This document shows, piece after piece, positions 36,687 through 46,961 of a stretch of DNA of 64,000 nt. Below the pieces are notes generated by a model that made no database searches, had not been told where the DNA came from, and saw only the letters and a program-made list of their open reading frames with translations. The position numbers and the translations under genes were made by a program. The stretch's first letter is position 1, and each line of letters begins with the position of its first letter. The stretch comes from an uncultured Albidovulum sp. (GTDB lineage Bacteria; Pseudomonadota; Alphaproteobacteria; Rhodobacterales; Rhodobacteraceae), in contig CAJYAD010000007.1 of NCBI GenBank assembly GCA_913064775.1, positions 95,388-159,387 on the forward strand. Direction: 5' to 3'.

Positions 36687-37829
36687 ATGACCATTCACTG
36701 GTGTGGCACCGGCCTGTCCGCGATCCCCGGCCTGCGCCGCCTGATCGCCGCGGGCCACAACGTGACCGTCTGGAACCGCACGCCGGAAAAGGCCAGGGCC
36801 GAGGTCGGTGACATCGCCTCCGACATCCGCGCCTACAGCCTGGAGGCGCTGACCGAGGCGCTGAAATCCGGTGATGTGGCGGTGTCGATGCTGCCCGCCG
36901 ACCACCATGTGCCGATCGCCCAGGCCTGTCTGGCCCGGGGCGCGCATTTCGTGTCCTCCTCCTATATCGCGCCCGAGATGCGCGCGCTGGACGAAGCCGC
37001 GCGCGAACGCGGGCTGGTGCTGGTGAACGAGGTCGGCCTTGATCCCGGGCTTGATCATCTGATGGCGCATTGGCTGGTCTCGGATTACCGCAAGTCGAAG
37101 GCCTATGACGGCGCCAATGTGCTGTCCTTCACCTCCTATTGCGGCGGCATTCCGGCGCAGCCCAACGCGTTTCGCTACAAGTTCTCGTGGTCGCCGCTGG
37201 GTGTTCTGAAGGCGCTGCGCTCGCCCTCGCGCAGCCTGAAGAATTTCACCGAACTGAAGGTGCAGCGCCCCTGGGACGCGATCAGCCGCTACGACGCGCC
37301 GCTGCCCAAACCGGAAAGCTTCGAGGTTTATCCGAACCGCGATTCGCTGCCCTTCATTCAGGATTACCGCTTCGATTCCGACTGGAAGGTGAAGGATTTC
37401 GTTCGCGGCACCCTGCGCCTGAACGGCTGGGCCGATGCTTGGGCCCCGGTCTTCGCCGAGATCGAGACCCTGCAGGGCCCCGAAGGCGAGGCGCGGCTGA
37501 AGGAGATGTCCGCCCAGTTCTGGCGCGACAACGCCTATGCCGAGGGCGAGGCCGACCGGGTCGTGCTGTTCGTCTCGCTCAAGGCCGAGAAGGACGGCGA
37601 GGCGGTCTATCACAAGACCTGGGCACTGGACGCGCAGGGCGATGCGCGCGGCACGGCGATGGCGCGGCTGGTGTCGCTGCCGGTGTCGCTGGCGGTGGAA
37701 TCGGTGCAAAAGCGCGAGATCCCGGCAGGTGTTCACCCCGCGCCGCATGACCCGAAGCTGGTGGAACGCTGGCTGGAAAAGGTGAAGGGCCAGGCGCAGT
37801 ACATGGCGGTGGTCGACCATCTGAGCTAG
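36687..37829 (+). CDS. Saccharopine dehydrogenase, glutamate-forming (LYS9 type)
   Basis: 380 residues from the ATG at 36687. The NAD(P) fold at the N-terminus reads IHWCGTGLSAIPGLRR, which is unusual in lacking a clean GxGxxG. The catalytic region has VNEVGLDPGLDHLMAHWL and the Lys9-like TSYCGGIPAQPNAFRYKFS. It would split saccharopine to glutamate and aminoadipate semialdehyde. In mammals both activities are fused; here they are separate neighbours. It is followed by a large inverted repeat. Confidence 0.85.
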   Translation: MTIHWCGTGLSAIPGLRRLIAAGHNVTVWNRTPEKARAEVGDIASDIRAYSLEALTEALKSGDVAVSMLPADHHVPIAQACLARGAHFVSSSYIAPEMRALDEAARERGLVLVNEVGLDPGLDHLMAHWLVSDYRKSKAYDGANVLSFTSYCGGIPAQPNAFRYKFSWSPLGVLKALRSPSRSLKNFTELKVQRPWDAISRYDAPLPKPESFEVYPNRDSLPFIQDYRFDSDWKVKDFVRGTLRLNGWADAWAPVFAEIETLQGPEGEARLKEMSAQFWRDNAYAEGEADRVVLFVSLKAEKDGEAVYHKTWALDAQGDARGTAMARLVSLPVSLAVESVQKREIPAGVHPAPHDPKLVERWLEKVKGQAQYMAVVDHLS

Positions 37830-37889
37830 GGGGCGCGGCCCCCGTCGCCATTGTCGCTCGGACCAATGGCGGGCCAATGGCGACCCCCG

Positions 37890-37960
37890 GGATATCTCTG
37901 CCAGAAAGAAAGCAAAGCGGGCCTTTGTCTTTCTGGGCTTTCTTTCTGGCGAAAATATCC
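37890..37960. terminator. Large bidirectional terminator-like hairpin
   Basis: A perfect 14-bp inverted repeat, GCCAGAAAGAAAGC (37900-37913) and GCTTTCTTTCTGGC (37937-37950), is bracketed by GGATAT and ATATCC. Inside the loop a further CTTTGTCTTTCTGG can pair with the left arm instead, giving two exclusive structures. It lies between the convergent saccharopine dehydrogenase and rmuC genes and should end transcripts from both sides. Confidence 0.65.
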
Positions 37961-38007
37961 AACGGTGGCTGCGGTTCGCGGGGCGGTGGAGATGGGAAAC
38001 CCCGGGG

Positions 38008-39426
38008 TCAGTCGGTCTCGGGCAATTCGACGGCCATACCGCGGGGTTCCACATCGACCTGGGCGATTGTCGTCGCGCCCTCGGCCGAGACCACGCCCAT
38101 CGCCTCGAACTTGCGCGCCGAGGGCAGCACGCGGGCCTCGAAGGAGCCGACCGCGCGGTTGAAATGGTCGACCGACTGGCGCAGCGACTTGCCGACCTTG
38201 TCGACATGGCCCGCGAAGACGCCGAGCCGGTCGTAAAGCTCTTTCGCGGCCTTCTGCACCTCGACCGCGTTCTTGGCCATCTTCTCTTGCTGCCAGCCAT
38301 AGGCGATCGCCTTGACCAGCGCGATCAGCGTCGTCGGGGTGGCGATCAGTACGCGGTTTTCGAACGCATATTCCAAAAGGCCCGGATCGGCTTCGACCGC
38401 GGCGGAAACGAAGGTTTCCCCGGGGATGAACATGACGACGAAATCGGGAGTTTCGGCGATCATGTCGTGATAGGCCTTCGAGGCCAGCAGCTTCACATGC
38501 TGGCGGACCTGCCGGGCGTGATGCAGGATATGCTTTTGCTGGCCCTCTGGGGTATCGGCCTCCAGCCCGTTCAGGAACGCGTCCAGCGGGGTCTTGGCGT
38601 CGACGACGATCACCTTGCCACCCGGCAGCCGGACGATCGCGTCGGGGCGCTGGCGGCCCTGATCGGTGTCGAAGCTGCGCTCCAACTCGAAATCCACATG
38701 CTCGGCCATGCCGGCCATCTCGAACACCTGACGCAGCTGCATCTCGCCCCAGCGGCCCCGGCTTTTCGGGGCCCGCAGCGCCTGCACCAGCTTGCGGGTC
38801 TCCTTTTCGAGGCTGGTGTTGTTCAGCGCCAAAGCCGCCATCTGTTCGCGGATCTGGCCATAGGCCTCGTTGCGGCTTTTCTCGATCTGGCCGATCATCG
38901 TGTCGAACTTGCCCAGCTTCTCGTTCAGCGGGGTCACCAGCGCATCGATGGCGGTCTGGCGCTTGGCCAGATCGTCTTGCGCGGTGGATTGGTGCTGCTT
39001 GAAGCGTTCCGACACGAGGTTGAGGAAGCTTTCCGAATTCTTCTGCAACACGCCGGCGGCCAGCGACTGGAAGCGATCCTCCAGCTCCTTGCGCACTGCG
39101 ACCATGTCGGAGACCCGCGCCTCATGCTGCTCGCGCTCGGACCGGAGGCGTTCGTCCATCAGCGCGATCTGGGTGCTTTGCCGCGCCAGCCGGTCGCGGG
39201 CCTCCTGCAAGGCGGCCTCGGTTTCGGTCAGCTGCGCGGCGCGGGCCTCGGACGTGTCCAGCTGGCGGATCAGATCCTCGGACAGCCGGGTCTCTTCGGT
39301 CAGGCGGCGGCGGGTGGCGGCCAGTTTCGCGGCCAGCAGCAGGATCAGCGCCAGCGCCAGCGTCGCCGCGCCCAGCAGGATGCGCGGGTCGGTCAGGGCG
39401 ATCTCTTGTCCGGCAAGGGCGATCAT
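38008..39426 (-). CDS. rmuC: RmuC-family putative DNA recombination protein
   Basis: 472 residues from the ATG at 39426. An N-terminal membrane helix (about 14-35) is followed by a long coiled coil (about 37-130) and the RmuC nuclease-like core ([69 protein letters not shown]). RmuC limits inversions at short inverted repeats in E. coli. The ATG overlaps the mutL stop by 4 bp, so the two repair genes are coupled. Confidence 0.93.
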   Translation of the reverse strand: MIALAGQEIALTDPRILLGAATLALALILLLAAKLAATRRRLTEETRLSEDLIRQLDTSEARAAQLTETEAALQEARDRLARQSTQIALMDERLRSEREQHEARVSDMVAVRKELEDRFQSLAAGVLQKNSESFLNLVSERFKQHQSTAQDDLAKRQTAIDALVTPLNEKLGKFDTMIGQIEKSRNEAYGQIREQMAALALNNTSLEKETRKLVQALRAPKSRGRWGEMQLRQVFEMAGMAEHVDFELERSFDTDQGRQRPDAIVRLPGGKVIVVDAKTPLDAFLNGLEADTPEGQQKHILHHARQVRQHVKLLASKAYHDMIAETPDFVVMFIPGETFVSAAVEADPGLLEYAFENRVLIATPTTLIALVKAIAYGWQQEKMAKNAVEVQKAAKELYDRLGVFAGHVDKVGKSLRQSVDHFNRAVGSFEARVLPSARKFEAMGVVSAEGATTIAQVDVEPRGMAVELPETD

Positions 39427-41300
39427 GTGCGGCCGAACAATCGTTCGATATCGGCAAGGCGCAGCTCGACATAGGTCGGGCGGCCGTGGTTGCACTGGCC
39501 CGACATCGGCGTTGCCTCCATCTCGCGCAGCAGCGCGTTCATTTCCTCGGCGCTCATCCGGCGGCCCGAGCGGACCGAGCCGTGGCAGGCCATGCGCGAC
39601 AGCACCGCGTCGATGCGGGCGCGCAGGGTCTGGCTGTCGCCCATGTCGGCCAATTCGTCCAGGATGTCGCGGATCAGCCGCTGGGCATCGACCTGGCCCA
39701 GGATCGCGGGGGTTTCGCGCACCGCGATGGCGCCGCCGCCGAAGGGTTCGATCGTCAGGCCAAGGGTCGTCAGGTCTTCGGCCAGCTCCAACAGGCGGGC
39801 GGCATCGGATTCGGACAATTCCACGATCTCGGGGATCAGCAGGGCCTGCGCGGCGACGCCCCTGTCGGCCATCTGGGTTTTCAGCCGCTCATAGACCAGT
39901 CGTTCATGCGCGGCATGCTGGTCGACGATGACCATGCCGCGTTCGGTCTGGGCGATGATGTAGTTTTCATGCACCTGCGCGCGGGCCGCGCCCAGCGGGC
40001 GCTGGGTGTCCTCGGGGGTGGGGGCGCTGTCCTCGACCCGGGCCGAGGGCATCGGCGCCTCGGCGAAGCCGGGCATCGGGGCGGGCGCGGGCGCCTGCAT
40101 GCGGTAGGCCATGTCGCGCGCGCCAAAGCTGGGCCGGTCCATCTGGTAGATGCGCGGCGGGGCGCCGGGCGGGGGGGCGGATTCGGGCCGGAAGGCACCC
40201 AAAGTGGCGCCGGCCACGGTGGAAGAGGCGCGGTGCCCGGCCTCGGCCAGCGCGTGGCGCAGCGCCGAGACGATCAGCCCGCGCGCAAGGCCGGGATCGC
40301 GGAAGCGGACCTCGGATTTCGCGGGGTGGACGTTTACATCGACCAGCTCCGGATCGCAGGTGAGGTAGAGTGCGGCGGCGGGGAAACGGTCGCGGCTGAG
40401 CACATCCATATAGGCCGCGCGCAGCGCACCGATCAGCACCCGGTCCTGCACCGGACGGCCGTTGACGAACAGGTATTGCGCGACGGAGGAGCCGCGCGAA
40501 TAGGTCGGCAGCGCGGCATAGCCGGTCAGGCGGAGGCCCTCGCGCTCGGCGTCGATCTTCAGGGCGTTCTCGGCGAAATCTGCGCCGATTACCCGGGCCA
40601 GCCGGCCATGCAACGCGTCAAACAGATCGCCCGACTCGGCATCGGCGCGGAAGGTGACTCGGCCCCCGTCGTTTGATGTTGGGCCGCCGCCCGACACGTC
40701 GCGCAGGGTGAAGGCGACGTGGGGTTCGGCCATCGCCAGGCGCTTGACCACCTCGCCGATTGCCTGCGCCTCGGCCCGGTCGGTGCGCAGGAATTTCAGC
40801 CGCGCGGGGGTGGCGTAGAACAGATCGCGCAGCTCGACCACCGTGCCGCGGGTCAGGGCGGCGGGCTTTACCGGCGCGATGCGGCCACCCGCGACCGAGA
40901 TCGCCGCCGCCGCATCCCCGCCGGCGCGCGAGGTGATCGTCAGCCGCCCCACGGCGCCAAGCGAGGGCAGCGCCTCGCCCCGGAAGCCGAAGGAATGGAT
41001 GTTCAGAAGGTCCGAGCCGTCAATCTTCGAGGTCGCATGACGCGCTAGCGCCAGCGGCAGATCCTCGGCCGTCATGCCGCAGCCGTCGTCGGTGATGCGG
41101 ATCAGCGTCTTGCCGCCATCGGCCTGTTCTACACTGATCCGGGTGGCGCCGGCGTCCAGCGCGTTCTCGACCAGCTCCTTCACCGCCGAAGCGGGGCGTT
41201 CGACCACCTCGCCCGCCGCGATCCGGTTGATCGCGGATTCGTCGAGCTGGCGAATGATCGGGCGGTCGGCTGCGCCTATGTTGGGGCTTTGGACGTTCAT
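39423..41300 (-). CDS. mutL: DNA mismatch repair protein MutL
   Basis: 625 residues from the ATG at 41300. The GHKL ATPase motifs are present: [21 protein letters not shown] and [10 protein letters not shown]. The C-terminal domain has the metal-dependent endonuclease motif [12 protein letters not shown] and a [11 protein letters not shown] motif, so this MutL should nick DNA itself rather than rely on MutH. The linker is Pro/Ala-rich. It follows the M16 gene pair with a 103-bp gap. Confidence 0.97.
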   Translation of the reverse strand: MNVQSPNIGAADRPIIRQLDESAINRIAAGEVVERPASAVKELVENALDAGATRISVEQADGGKTLIRITDDGCGMTAEDLPLALARHATSKIDGSDLLNIHSFGFRGEALPSLGAVGRLTITSRAGGDAAAAISVAGGRIAPVKPAALTRGTVVELRDLFYATPARLKFLRTDRAEAQAIGEVVKRLAMAEPHVAFTLRDVSGGGPTSNDGGRVTFRADAESGDLFDALHGRLARVIGADFAENALKIDAEREGLRLTGYAALPTYSRGSSVAQYLFVNGRPVQDRVLIGALRAAYMDVLSRDRFPAAALYLTCDPELVDVNVHPAKSEVRFRDPGLARGLIVSALRHALAEAGHRASSTVAGATLGAFRPESAPPPGAPPRIYQMDRPSFGARDMAYRMQAPAPAPMPGFAEAPMPSARVEDSAPTPEDTQRPLGAARAQVHENYIIAQTERGMVIVDQHAAHERLVYERLKTQMADRGVAAQALLIPEIVELSESDAARLLELAEDLTTLGLTIEPFGGGAIAVRETPAILGQVDAQRLIRDILDELADMGDSQTLRARIDAVLSRMACHGSVRSGRRMSAEEMNALLREMEATPMSGQCNHGRPTYVELRLADIERLFGRT

Positions 41301-41388
41301 ACCACCAGAACTAGCAGGTCCGCAGAGATTCGGCCACAGCATAGGCGGGCGCCAAGCGCCACCCCGCCCCACGACAAGCACGGCCCCG

Positions 41389-41403
41389 CCCCACCGGGTG
41401 GGG
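41389..41403. terminator. Hairpin directly after the M16 gene pair
   Basis: CCCCACC and GGTGGGG pair around a single G immediately past the stop of the non-catalytic M16 gene (minus strand). There is no T-run. It may protect the transcript end or weaken read-through into mutL. Confidence 0.35.
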
Positions 41404-42747
41404 TCAGTTCCCGGCGCCGGCTCCGTCGGTGGCCTGCAGGCCCCGGGGCTGGCCGACCACGACGAAACGCAGGGCATCGGGCCTGAAAAGCCGCTTTGCC
41501 ACGCGGTCCAGATCGGACAGCGTCAGCGCCTCGATCTGGGCGTTGCGGGTGGCGATATAGCTGATCGGCATGTCGTCAAGCTGCATCCCCACCAGAATCT
41601 GCGCGATCCGGGCGTTGCCGTCGAAGCGCAGCGGATAGGCACCGGTAAGGTAGGTCTTGGCCGCGTCGAGTTCGGCCTGCGTCACGCCGGATTGTGCCAG
41701 CCGGCCCCATTCGGTGCGGATCACCGCGACTGCCTCGGCCGCCTTGGTGTTGTCCGAGGCCAGCGCCCCCATGATCAGCGCGCCATGATCCATCGGCATC
41801 AGATAGGTGCCCACGCCATAGGTCAGCCCGCGTTTCACCCGGACCTCCTGCATCAGGCGCGCGGTGAAGCGTCGGCCGCCGAAGATCTCGTTCAGGACGT
41901 AGGCCGCGAAGAAATCCGGATCGTGGCGGTCGAGGCCCGGCGCGCCGAACAGGATCGCCGATTGCGGGGTGTCGAAGGGCACGATGGTGACGCCGCCGGT
42001 CAGCCCGTCGGTGGCCTGGGGCGGCATCGGGGCGCCTTGGGCGGGAAGGCCGGCGAACAGGCTGTCCAGCATCTGGCCGAGGGCCTCGGGGGTGATATCG
42101 CCCACCGCCGCCACAAACAGCCGGTCGCGCGCCATGCTGGCGTGCCAGGCGGCGACCAGATCTTCGCGGCTCAGCGCCGGGACGCTTTCCAACGTGCCGT
42201 CGCCCTTGCTCCCATAGGGGTGGGCGCCGAAGGCCTGGGCGAACAGCGTGGCGCTGGCGATCGCCTCGGGGTCCTTCGCGTCGGCCCGCAGAGAGGACAG
42301 GACCTGCGCCTTCACCCGGGCAATGGATTGCGCGTCGAAGCGCGGCGCGGTCAGCGCCTGATGCAGCAGCGCCACCGCCTTGTCGCGATTCTCGGTCAGG
42401 AACCGGGCCGAGACGCTGACCGAATCGGCATCGGCGCCAAAGCCGAACTCGGCCGCCAGCCCGTCGCGGGCGGCGGCGAAAGCCTGGGCGTCGCGGGGCC
42501 CCGCGCCTTCCTCGAGCAGCCCTGCCATCAGGTTGACCGCACCGCGCTTGCCCGGCGCGTCCAGGCTGGTGCCGCCGCGAAACCGGATCTGCAGCGCGGT
42601 GAAGGGGATGTCATGCGCCTCGACCAGCCAGGCGGTGATGCCGCCGGGGGATGTGACCTGGGTGATCTTCACCTCGGCGGTCGCGGGGGCGGTGGTGAAG
42701 GCGGCCAGAAGGGTGGCGAAGACCGCGACAAGCGCCAGGCGGATCAT
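41404..42747 (-). CDS. M16-family peptidase homologue without the zinc motif
   Basis: 447 residues with a signal peptide (cleavage near ATAEV, residue 24). It has the M16 fold ([35 protein letters not shown] with the R/Y residues of the C-terminal domain). The HxxEH zinc motif is replaced at the matching place by NLMAGLLEE. It should therefore be the non-catalytic partner of the M16 peptidase encoded just upstream, as in PqqL or MPP-type pairs. Its start overlaps that gene by 4 bp. Periplasmic. Confidence 0.9.
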   Translation of the reverse strand: MIRLALVAVFATLLAAFTTAPATAEVKITQVTSPGGITAWLVEAHDIPFTALQIRFRGGTSLDAPGKRGAVNLMAGLLEEGAGPRDAQAFAAARDGLAAEFGFGADADSVSVSARFLTENRDKAVALLHQALTAPRFDAQSIARVKAQVLSSLRADAKDPEAIASATLFAQAFGAHPYGSKGDGTLESVPALSREDLVAAWHASMARDRLFVAAVGDITPEALGQMLDSLFAGLPAQGAPMPPQATDGLTGGVTIVPFDTPQSAILFGAPGLDRHDPDFFAAYVLNEIFGGRRFTARLMQEVRVKRGLTYGVGTYLMPMDHGALIMGALASDNTKAAEAVAVIRTEWGRLAQSGVTQAELDAAKTYLTGAYPLRFDGNARIAQILVGMQLDDMPISYIATRNAQIEALTLSDLDRVAKRLFRPDALRFVVVGQPRGLQATDGAGAGN

Positions 42748-44192
42748 TGGGTGACCTCCTTCTCGGGCGCGAGGACCGGGGCGGATTTCGGGGTTTCCGT
42801 TCCCGCCGTGGCGCCGGGGGCGGGGGTCAGATAGCCGGTGACCGAGCGGGCCGGCACAAGCACGGCGCGGGCCGCGGCGCGGACGTCTTCGGGTGTGACC
42901 GCCTCCAGCGCGCGGGGCCAGTCCTGCACGTCCTTTATCTGCAGCCCGGCGCTCAGCGCGGCGCCGTAGCGTCGGCCCAGCCCGGCCACATTGTCGCGCG
43001 CATAGATTTCCGAGGCATGGATCTGGGTCTTGATCCGGGCCAGCTCCTTCGGGTCGGGCCCGCTGGCCAGGAAACCGGCCAGCACGCGGTCCAGCGCGGC
43101 CTCGGCCTGGGGCAGGGTCACGCCCTTGGCGGGCACCACGGTCAGGCTGAAGGTCGTCGGATCGACCGAGGTGCCGTCATAGCCCGCGCCGGTATAGACG
43201 GCGAGGTGCTGGTCGAATTGCAACGCCCGGGCCAGAACCGAGGTCTGGGCGCTGCCGCCCAGCAATTCGGCCAGAACCGCCAGCGCGGCGGCCTGATGCT
43301 GATCGCCGGGGCGGCGGTTCGGGGCCAGATAGCTGCGGCGCAGATAGGCATCGGCGACGCGCGGGTCGGACATCGTCAGATGCCGGGCGGCCAGTTGCGG
43401 CGGCTCTTGCGGGCGGGCGCGGGGCGGCAGATCGGGCGTCGGGGCGAGCGGGCCGAAGTGACGCTCGGCCAGGGAGCGGACCTGTTGGGGCGTGGCGTCG
43501 CCGGCGACGATCAGCACCGCGTTATTGGGCGCATAATAGCTGTGGTAGAAGGCCAGGGCCTGATCGCGGCTCAGCTTTTCCATCTCGTGCCGCCAGCCGA
43601 TCACCGGGATGCCATAGGGGCTGGCCAGGAATTGCGCCGCCCGCATCTGTTCGTTGAACAGCGCGCCGGGGTTGTTGTCGATGCGCTGGCTGCGTTCTTC
43701 CAGGATCACCTGACGTTCGGTCGCCACCACCTGCGGCGTAAGGTTCAGATGCCGCATCCGGTCGGCTTCCATCGCCATCATCTGGCCCAGGTGGCGGGCG
43801 GCGATGCGCTGGTAGTAGCCGGTGTAATCCCAACTGGTGAAGGCGTTGTCGCTGCCCCCCAGCGCCGCGACGGTGGCCGAGAATTCGCCCGGTTTCATCC
43901 GGTCGGTGCCCTTGAACATCAGATGTTCAAGGAAATGCGCAATGCCCGACTGGCCCGGCTTTTCATCCGCCGCGCCGACCCGGTACCAGACCATGTCGAC
44001 GACGACGGGGGCGCGGTGATCCTCGATCACCACCACCTGCATGCCGTTCTTCAACGAAAAGCTGGTTACCGCGTCATCGCCGACCGGGGCGCCCGTCGCC
44101 ATGGCGAGGGTGGGAAGGGTGACGGTGCCAAGGACGACGGTGGCAAGGGTAAGGGTCCACGCGACCGCTACGCGCCGCAAGAATCGCTGCAT
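42744..44192 (-). CDS. M16-family zinc peptidase, catalytic
   Basis: 482 residues with a signal peptide (about 1-32). The inverted zinc motif is intact: HFLEH in GIAHFLEHLMFKGT, with the third ligand expected in the following ATERQVILEERSQRI segment. It degrades unfolded or small peptides in the periplasm, presumably as a heterodimer with the next gene product. Two adjacent M16 genes with an ATGA overlap are typical of this family. Confidence 0.93.
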   Translation of the reverse strand: MQRFLRRVAVAWTLTLATVVLGTVTLPTLAMATGAPVGDDAVTSFSLKNGMQVVVIEDHRAPVVVDMVWYRVGAADEKPGQSGIAHFLEHLMFKGTDRMKPGEFSATVAALGGSDNAFTSWDYTGYYQRIAARHLGQMMAMEADRMRHLNLTPQVVATERQVILEERSQRIDNNPGALFNEQMRAAQFLASPYGIPVIGWRHEMEKLSRDQALAFYHSYYAPNNAVLIVAGDATPQQVRSLAERHFGPLAPTPDLPPRARPQEPPQLAARHLTMSDPRVADAYLRRSYLAPNRRPGDQHQAAALAVLAELLGGSAQTSVLARALQFDQHLAVYTGAGYDGTSVDPTTFSLTVVPAKGVTLPQAEAALDRVLAGFLASGPDPKELARIKTQIHASEIYARDNVAGLGRRYGAALSAGLQIKDVQDWPRALEAVTPEDVRAAARAVLVPARSVTGYLTPAPGATAGTETPKSAPVLAPEKEVTQ

Positions 44193-44297
44193 TCAACTTC
44201 CTCCGGCTGCGAAGTCTGCCAAGACTACGCGCCGGGCGGCGGCGATCAAGCGCTTATCACGGCTGCGGCACTGCGCCGCTCATGCGGTGGCGGGCTG

Positions 44298-44831
44298 CTA
44301 CTTGGTGCCCTGGGGCGGGGCGCTGTCGGTACGCACGCCGCGCGCACGCCAGTAATCCAGCGCCTTGTACTGGTTCAGCGCCATGCTGCTATAGGCCGAG
44401 AAATAGGTCGACCTGCCGGTAAGCCGGAACAACAGCTTCGGCGGGTGGCGCTTGCGGAAGCGCTGATCGGCGGCGTCCAGCTCTTGCCGGATGCCGGGCT
44501 GGATGCCGAAGCGCGTGACCTGCGCCATCAGCGCATGGTCCGAAGCCGGGACCTTGGTGTCCTTCAGCGCCGAGGCCCGCCCGCCCAGTGCGGTCACCGC
44601 ATCGGCGAAAGGCGTCGGATCGGCCAGATTGGCGCCGCCCGGCGTGGGCGGCGGCAGTTCGGCCAGGTTCTTGGGCATCTGCAGCGGCTTGGTCGGCAGG
44701 ATCGAGAATTCGTCAGGCCCCACCGATCCGGATTGCAGATTCATCAAATGCGGCGTCCGTTTCGACGCGCAGCCCGTCAGCGCCATCGCCGTCCCCAGGG
44801 CGATCGCCAGAGCGCCGAGCCTTGCCTGCAT
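44298..44831 (-). CDS. bamF: BamF-like outer-membrane lipoprotein (DUF3035)
   Basis: 177 residues. The start is taken as the ATG at 44831, which has GGAGG six bases upstream. A lipobox ALTGC follows a short signal peptide. The rest matches the alphaproteobacterial DUF3035 family in pattern (PDEFSILPTKPLQMPKNLAE, LPPPTPGGANLADPTP). That family was described as the BAM complex subunit BamF, which helps insert outer-membrane barrels. It lies beside lspA, whose product processes such lipoproteins. Confidence 0.8.
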   Translation of the reverse strand: MQARLGALAIALGTAMALTGCASKRTPHLMNLQSGSVGPDEFSILPTKPLQMPKNLAELPPPTPGGANLADPTPFADAVTALGGRASALKDTKVPASDHALMAQVTRFGIQPGIRQELDAADQRFRKRHPPKLLFRLTGRSTYFSAYSSMALNQYKALDYWRARGVRTDSAPPQGTK

Positions 44832-44882
44832 CGCTACCTCCACAGCCGTTTAGCCATTCCTTAGCCCAAACTCCGGGGCGCG

Positions 44883-45350
44883 TCACGGGGTCTTCTGGCT
44901 GCCGAACAGCACCAGACCCAGCGCACCGGCGAAGATCGCCACATCCGCCAGGTTGAACGAGAACGGATTCCGATAGCCGCAGCACGACATGTTCAGGAAA
45001 TCCGCGACCGCCCCGTAGACCAGCCGGTCGATCACGTTGCCGACCGCGCCGCCGATCAACAGACCGGCGCACAGGCGGCTGATCCATGAATGGCCATCAC
45101 GCCGGATCCACAACCAGACCCAGGCCGAGATCCCCAGCGCCACGGCGATCAGCAGCCAGCGCGTAAGCTGCGTCGAATTGGCCAGCAGGCCGAAGTTGAC
45201 GCCCTCGTTCCAGGCCATGCGGAAATTCAGATAGGGCGGCAGCACGTCGATCGCCAGCCGGTGGTCCAGCCCCAACAATTGCACGACAACGAATTTCGAG
45301 ATCTGGTCGAGCAGGACGACGATCAGCGCAGTCAGGGACACAAGCCGCAT
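44883..45350 (-). CDS. lspA: Lipoprotein signal peptidase LspA
   Basis: 155 residues with four membrane helices. The two catalytic Asp regions are present ([17 protein letters not shown] and [11 protein letters not shown]). It cuts the signal peptide from diacylglyceryl-prolipoproteins and is the target of globomycin. It lies 9 bp downstream of purH and 51 bp upstream of bamF. The tight spacing from purH is part of a conserved Rhodobacteraceae order. Confidence 0.95.
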   Translation of the reverse strand: MRLVSLTALIVVLLDQISKFVVVQLLGLDHRLAIDVLPPYLNFRMAWNEGVNFGLLANSTQLTRWLLIAVALGISAWVWLWIRRDGHSWISRLCAGLLIGGAVGNVIDRLVYGAVADFLNMSCCGYRNPFSFNLADVAIFAGALGLVLFGSQKTP

Positions 45351-45359
45351 GATCCGCCC

Positions 45360-46949
45360 TCAGTGCCGGAAATGGCGCTGGCCGGTCAGCACCATGGCAA
45401 GCCCGGCCTCGTCCGCCGCCTTGATGACCTCATCGTCGCGCATCGAGCCGCCCGGCTGGATCACGCAGGTGGCGCCCGCCGCGACGGCCTCCAGCAACCC
45501 ATCGGCGAAGGGGAAGAACGCGTCCGAGGCCACGGCGGATCCCTTGGCGGGGCTTTCCGAAAGGCCCATCGCCTCGGCCATGCGCTCGGCCTTCTTGGCG
45601 GCGATCAGGGCGCTGTCGACGCGGCTCATCTGGCCGGCGCCGACGCCTACGGTGGCGCCGCCTTTCGCATAGACGATGGCGTTCGACTTGACGTGTTTCG
45701 CCACGGTCCAGGCAAACAGCAGGTCGCGGATCTCGTCGTCGGTCGGCTTGCGCCTGGTCACCACCTTCAGGTCGGCGGCGGTGACATTGGCGATATCGTG
45801 GTCCTGCACCAGGAACCCGCCCGAGACCTGACGCCAGGCGATGCGCGGCACCTTCGGGTCGGGCAGCGCGCCGGTGGTCAGCAGGCGCAGGTTCTTCTTG
45901 GCGGCGAAGACCTCTTTCGCCGCGTCGGTCGCGTCGGGGGCGATCACCACCTCGGTGAAGATCTTGACGATCTCGGCGGCGGTCTCGGCATCCAGCGTCT
46001 GGTTCAGCGCCACGATCCCGCCGAAGGCCGAGGTCCGGTCGCAATCGAAGGCGCGGGCGTAGGCCTCGGCCAGGGTCGCGCCGGTGGCCACGCCGCAGGG
46101 GTTGGCGTGCTTGATGATCGCGCAGGCGGGGCCTTGGCCTGGGTCGAATTCGGCCACCAGCTCAAACGCCGCGTCGGTGTCGTTGATGTTGTTGTAGCTC
46201 AGCTCCTTGCCCTGCGCCTGGGTCGCGGTGGCGACGCCGGGCCGGGCCGAGCCGTCATGATAGAAGGCGGCCTTCTGATGCGGGTTCTCGCCGTAGCGCA
46301 TGGTCTGGGCCAGCGTCCCGGCAAAGGCGCGGCGGCGCGGGGTCTCGGCGCCGATCGCGCCGGCCATCCAGGTGCTGACGGCGGCGTCATAGGCGGCGGT
46401 GCGGGCATAGGCGATCTGCGCCAGACGCTTGCGGAAGGCAAGGCCAGTGCGGTCGTCGTTCGCGTCCAGCTCGGCCAGCAGGGCGTGGTAATCGGCCACA
46501 TCCACCACGGTGGTGACGAAGGTGTGGTTCTTGGCGGCGGCGCGAATCATCGCGGGGCCGCCGATGTCGATGTTCTCGATGCAGGTGTCGTAATCGGCAC
46601 CCTTCGCCACGGTTTCCTCGAACGGGTAGAGGTTGACCACCAGCAGGTCGATCGGGGCGATGCCATGGGCCTGCATCGCCGCCAGATGTTCCTGATTGTC
46701 GCGCAGCGCCAGAAGGCCGCCATGCACCTTGGGGTGCAGCGTCTTCACCCGGCCGTCCATCATTTCGGGAAAGCCCGTGACATCGGCCACGTCAGTGACG
46801 TGGATCCCCACCTTGCGCAGCGCCAGCGCGGTGCCGCCGGTCGACAGGATCTCGACCCCGCGCGCGGCCAGGGCCTGGGCGAAGTCCACCAGCCCGGTCT
46901 TGTCGGAAACGGAAATCAGGGCGCGGTTCAGCGGCAGCAGGTCAGTCAT
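45360..46949 (-). CDS. purH: Bifunctional AICAR transformylase / IMP cyclohydrolase PurH
   Basis: 529 residues, usual length. The N-terminal IMP cyclohydrolase domain has the MGS fold ([41 protein letters not shown]). The C-terminal transformylase has [27 protein letters not shown] and [18 protein letters not shown]. It performs the last two steps of IMP synthesis. It follows the heparinase-like gene by 12 bp. Confidence 0.97.
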   Translation of the reverse strand: MTDLLPLNRALISVSDKTGLVDFAQALAARGVEILSTGGTALALRKVGIHVTDVADVTGFPEMMDGRVKTLHPKVHGGLLALRDNQEHLAAMQAHGIAPIDLLVVNLYPFEETVAKGADYDTCIENIDIGGPAMIRAAAKNHTFVTTVVDVADYHALLAELDANDDRTGLAFRKRLAQIAYARTAAYDAAVSTWMAGAIGAETPRRRAFAGTLAQTMRYGENPHQKAAFYHDGSARPGVATATQAQGKELSYNNINDTDAAFELVAEFDPGQGPACAIIKHANPCGVATGATLAEAYARAFDCDRTSAFGGIVALNQTLDAETAAEIVKIFTEVVIAPDATDAAKEVFAAKKNLRLLTTGALPDPKVPRIAWRQVSGGFLVQDHDIANVTAADLKVVTRRKPTDDEIRDLLFAWTVAKHVKSNAIVYAKGGATVGVGAGQMSRVDSALIAAKKAERMAEAMGLSESPAKGSAVASDAFFPFADGLLEAVAAGATCVIQPGGSMRDDEVIKAADEAGLAMVLTGQRHFRH

Positions 46950-46961
46950 GTCATAGGCCTT

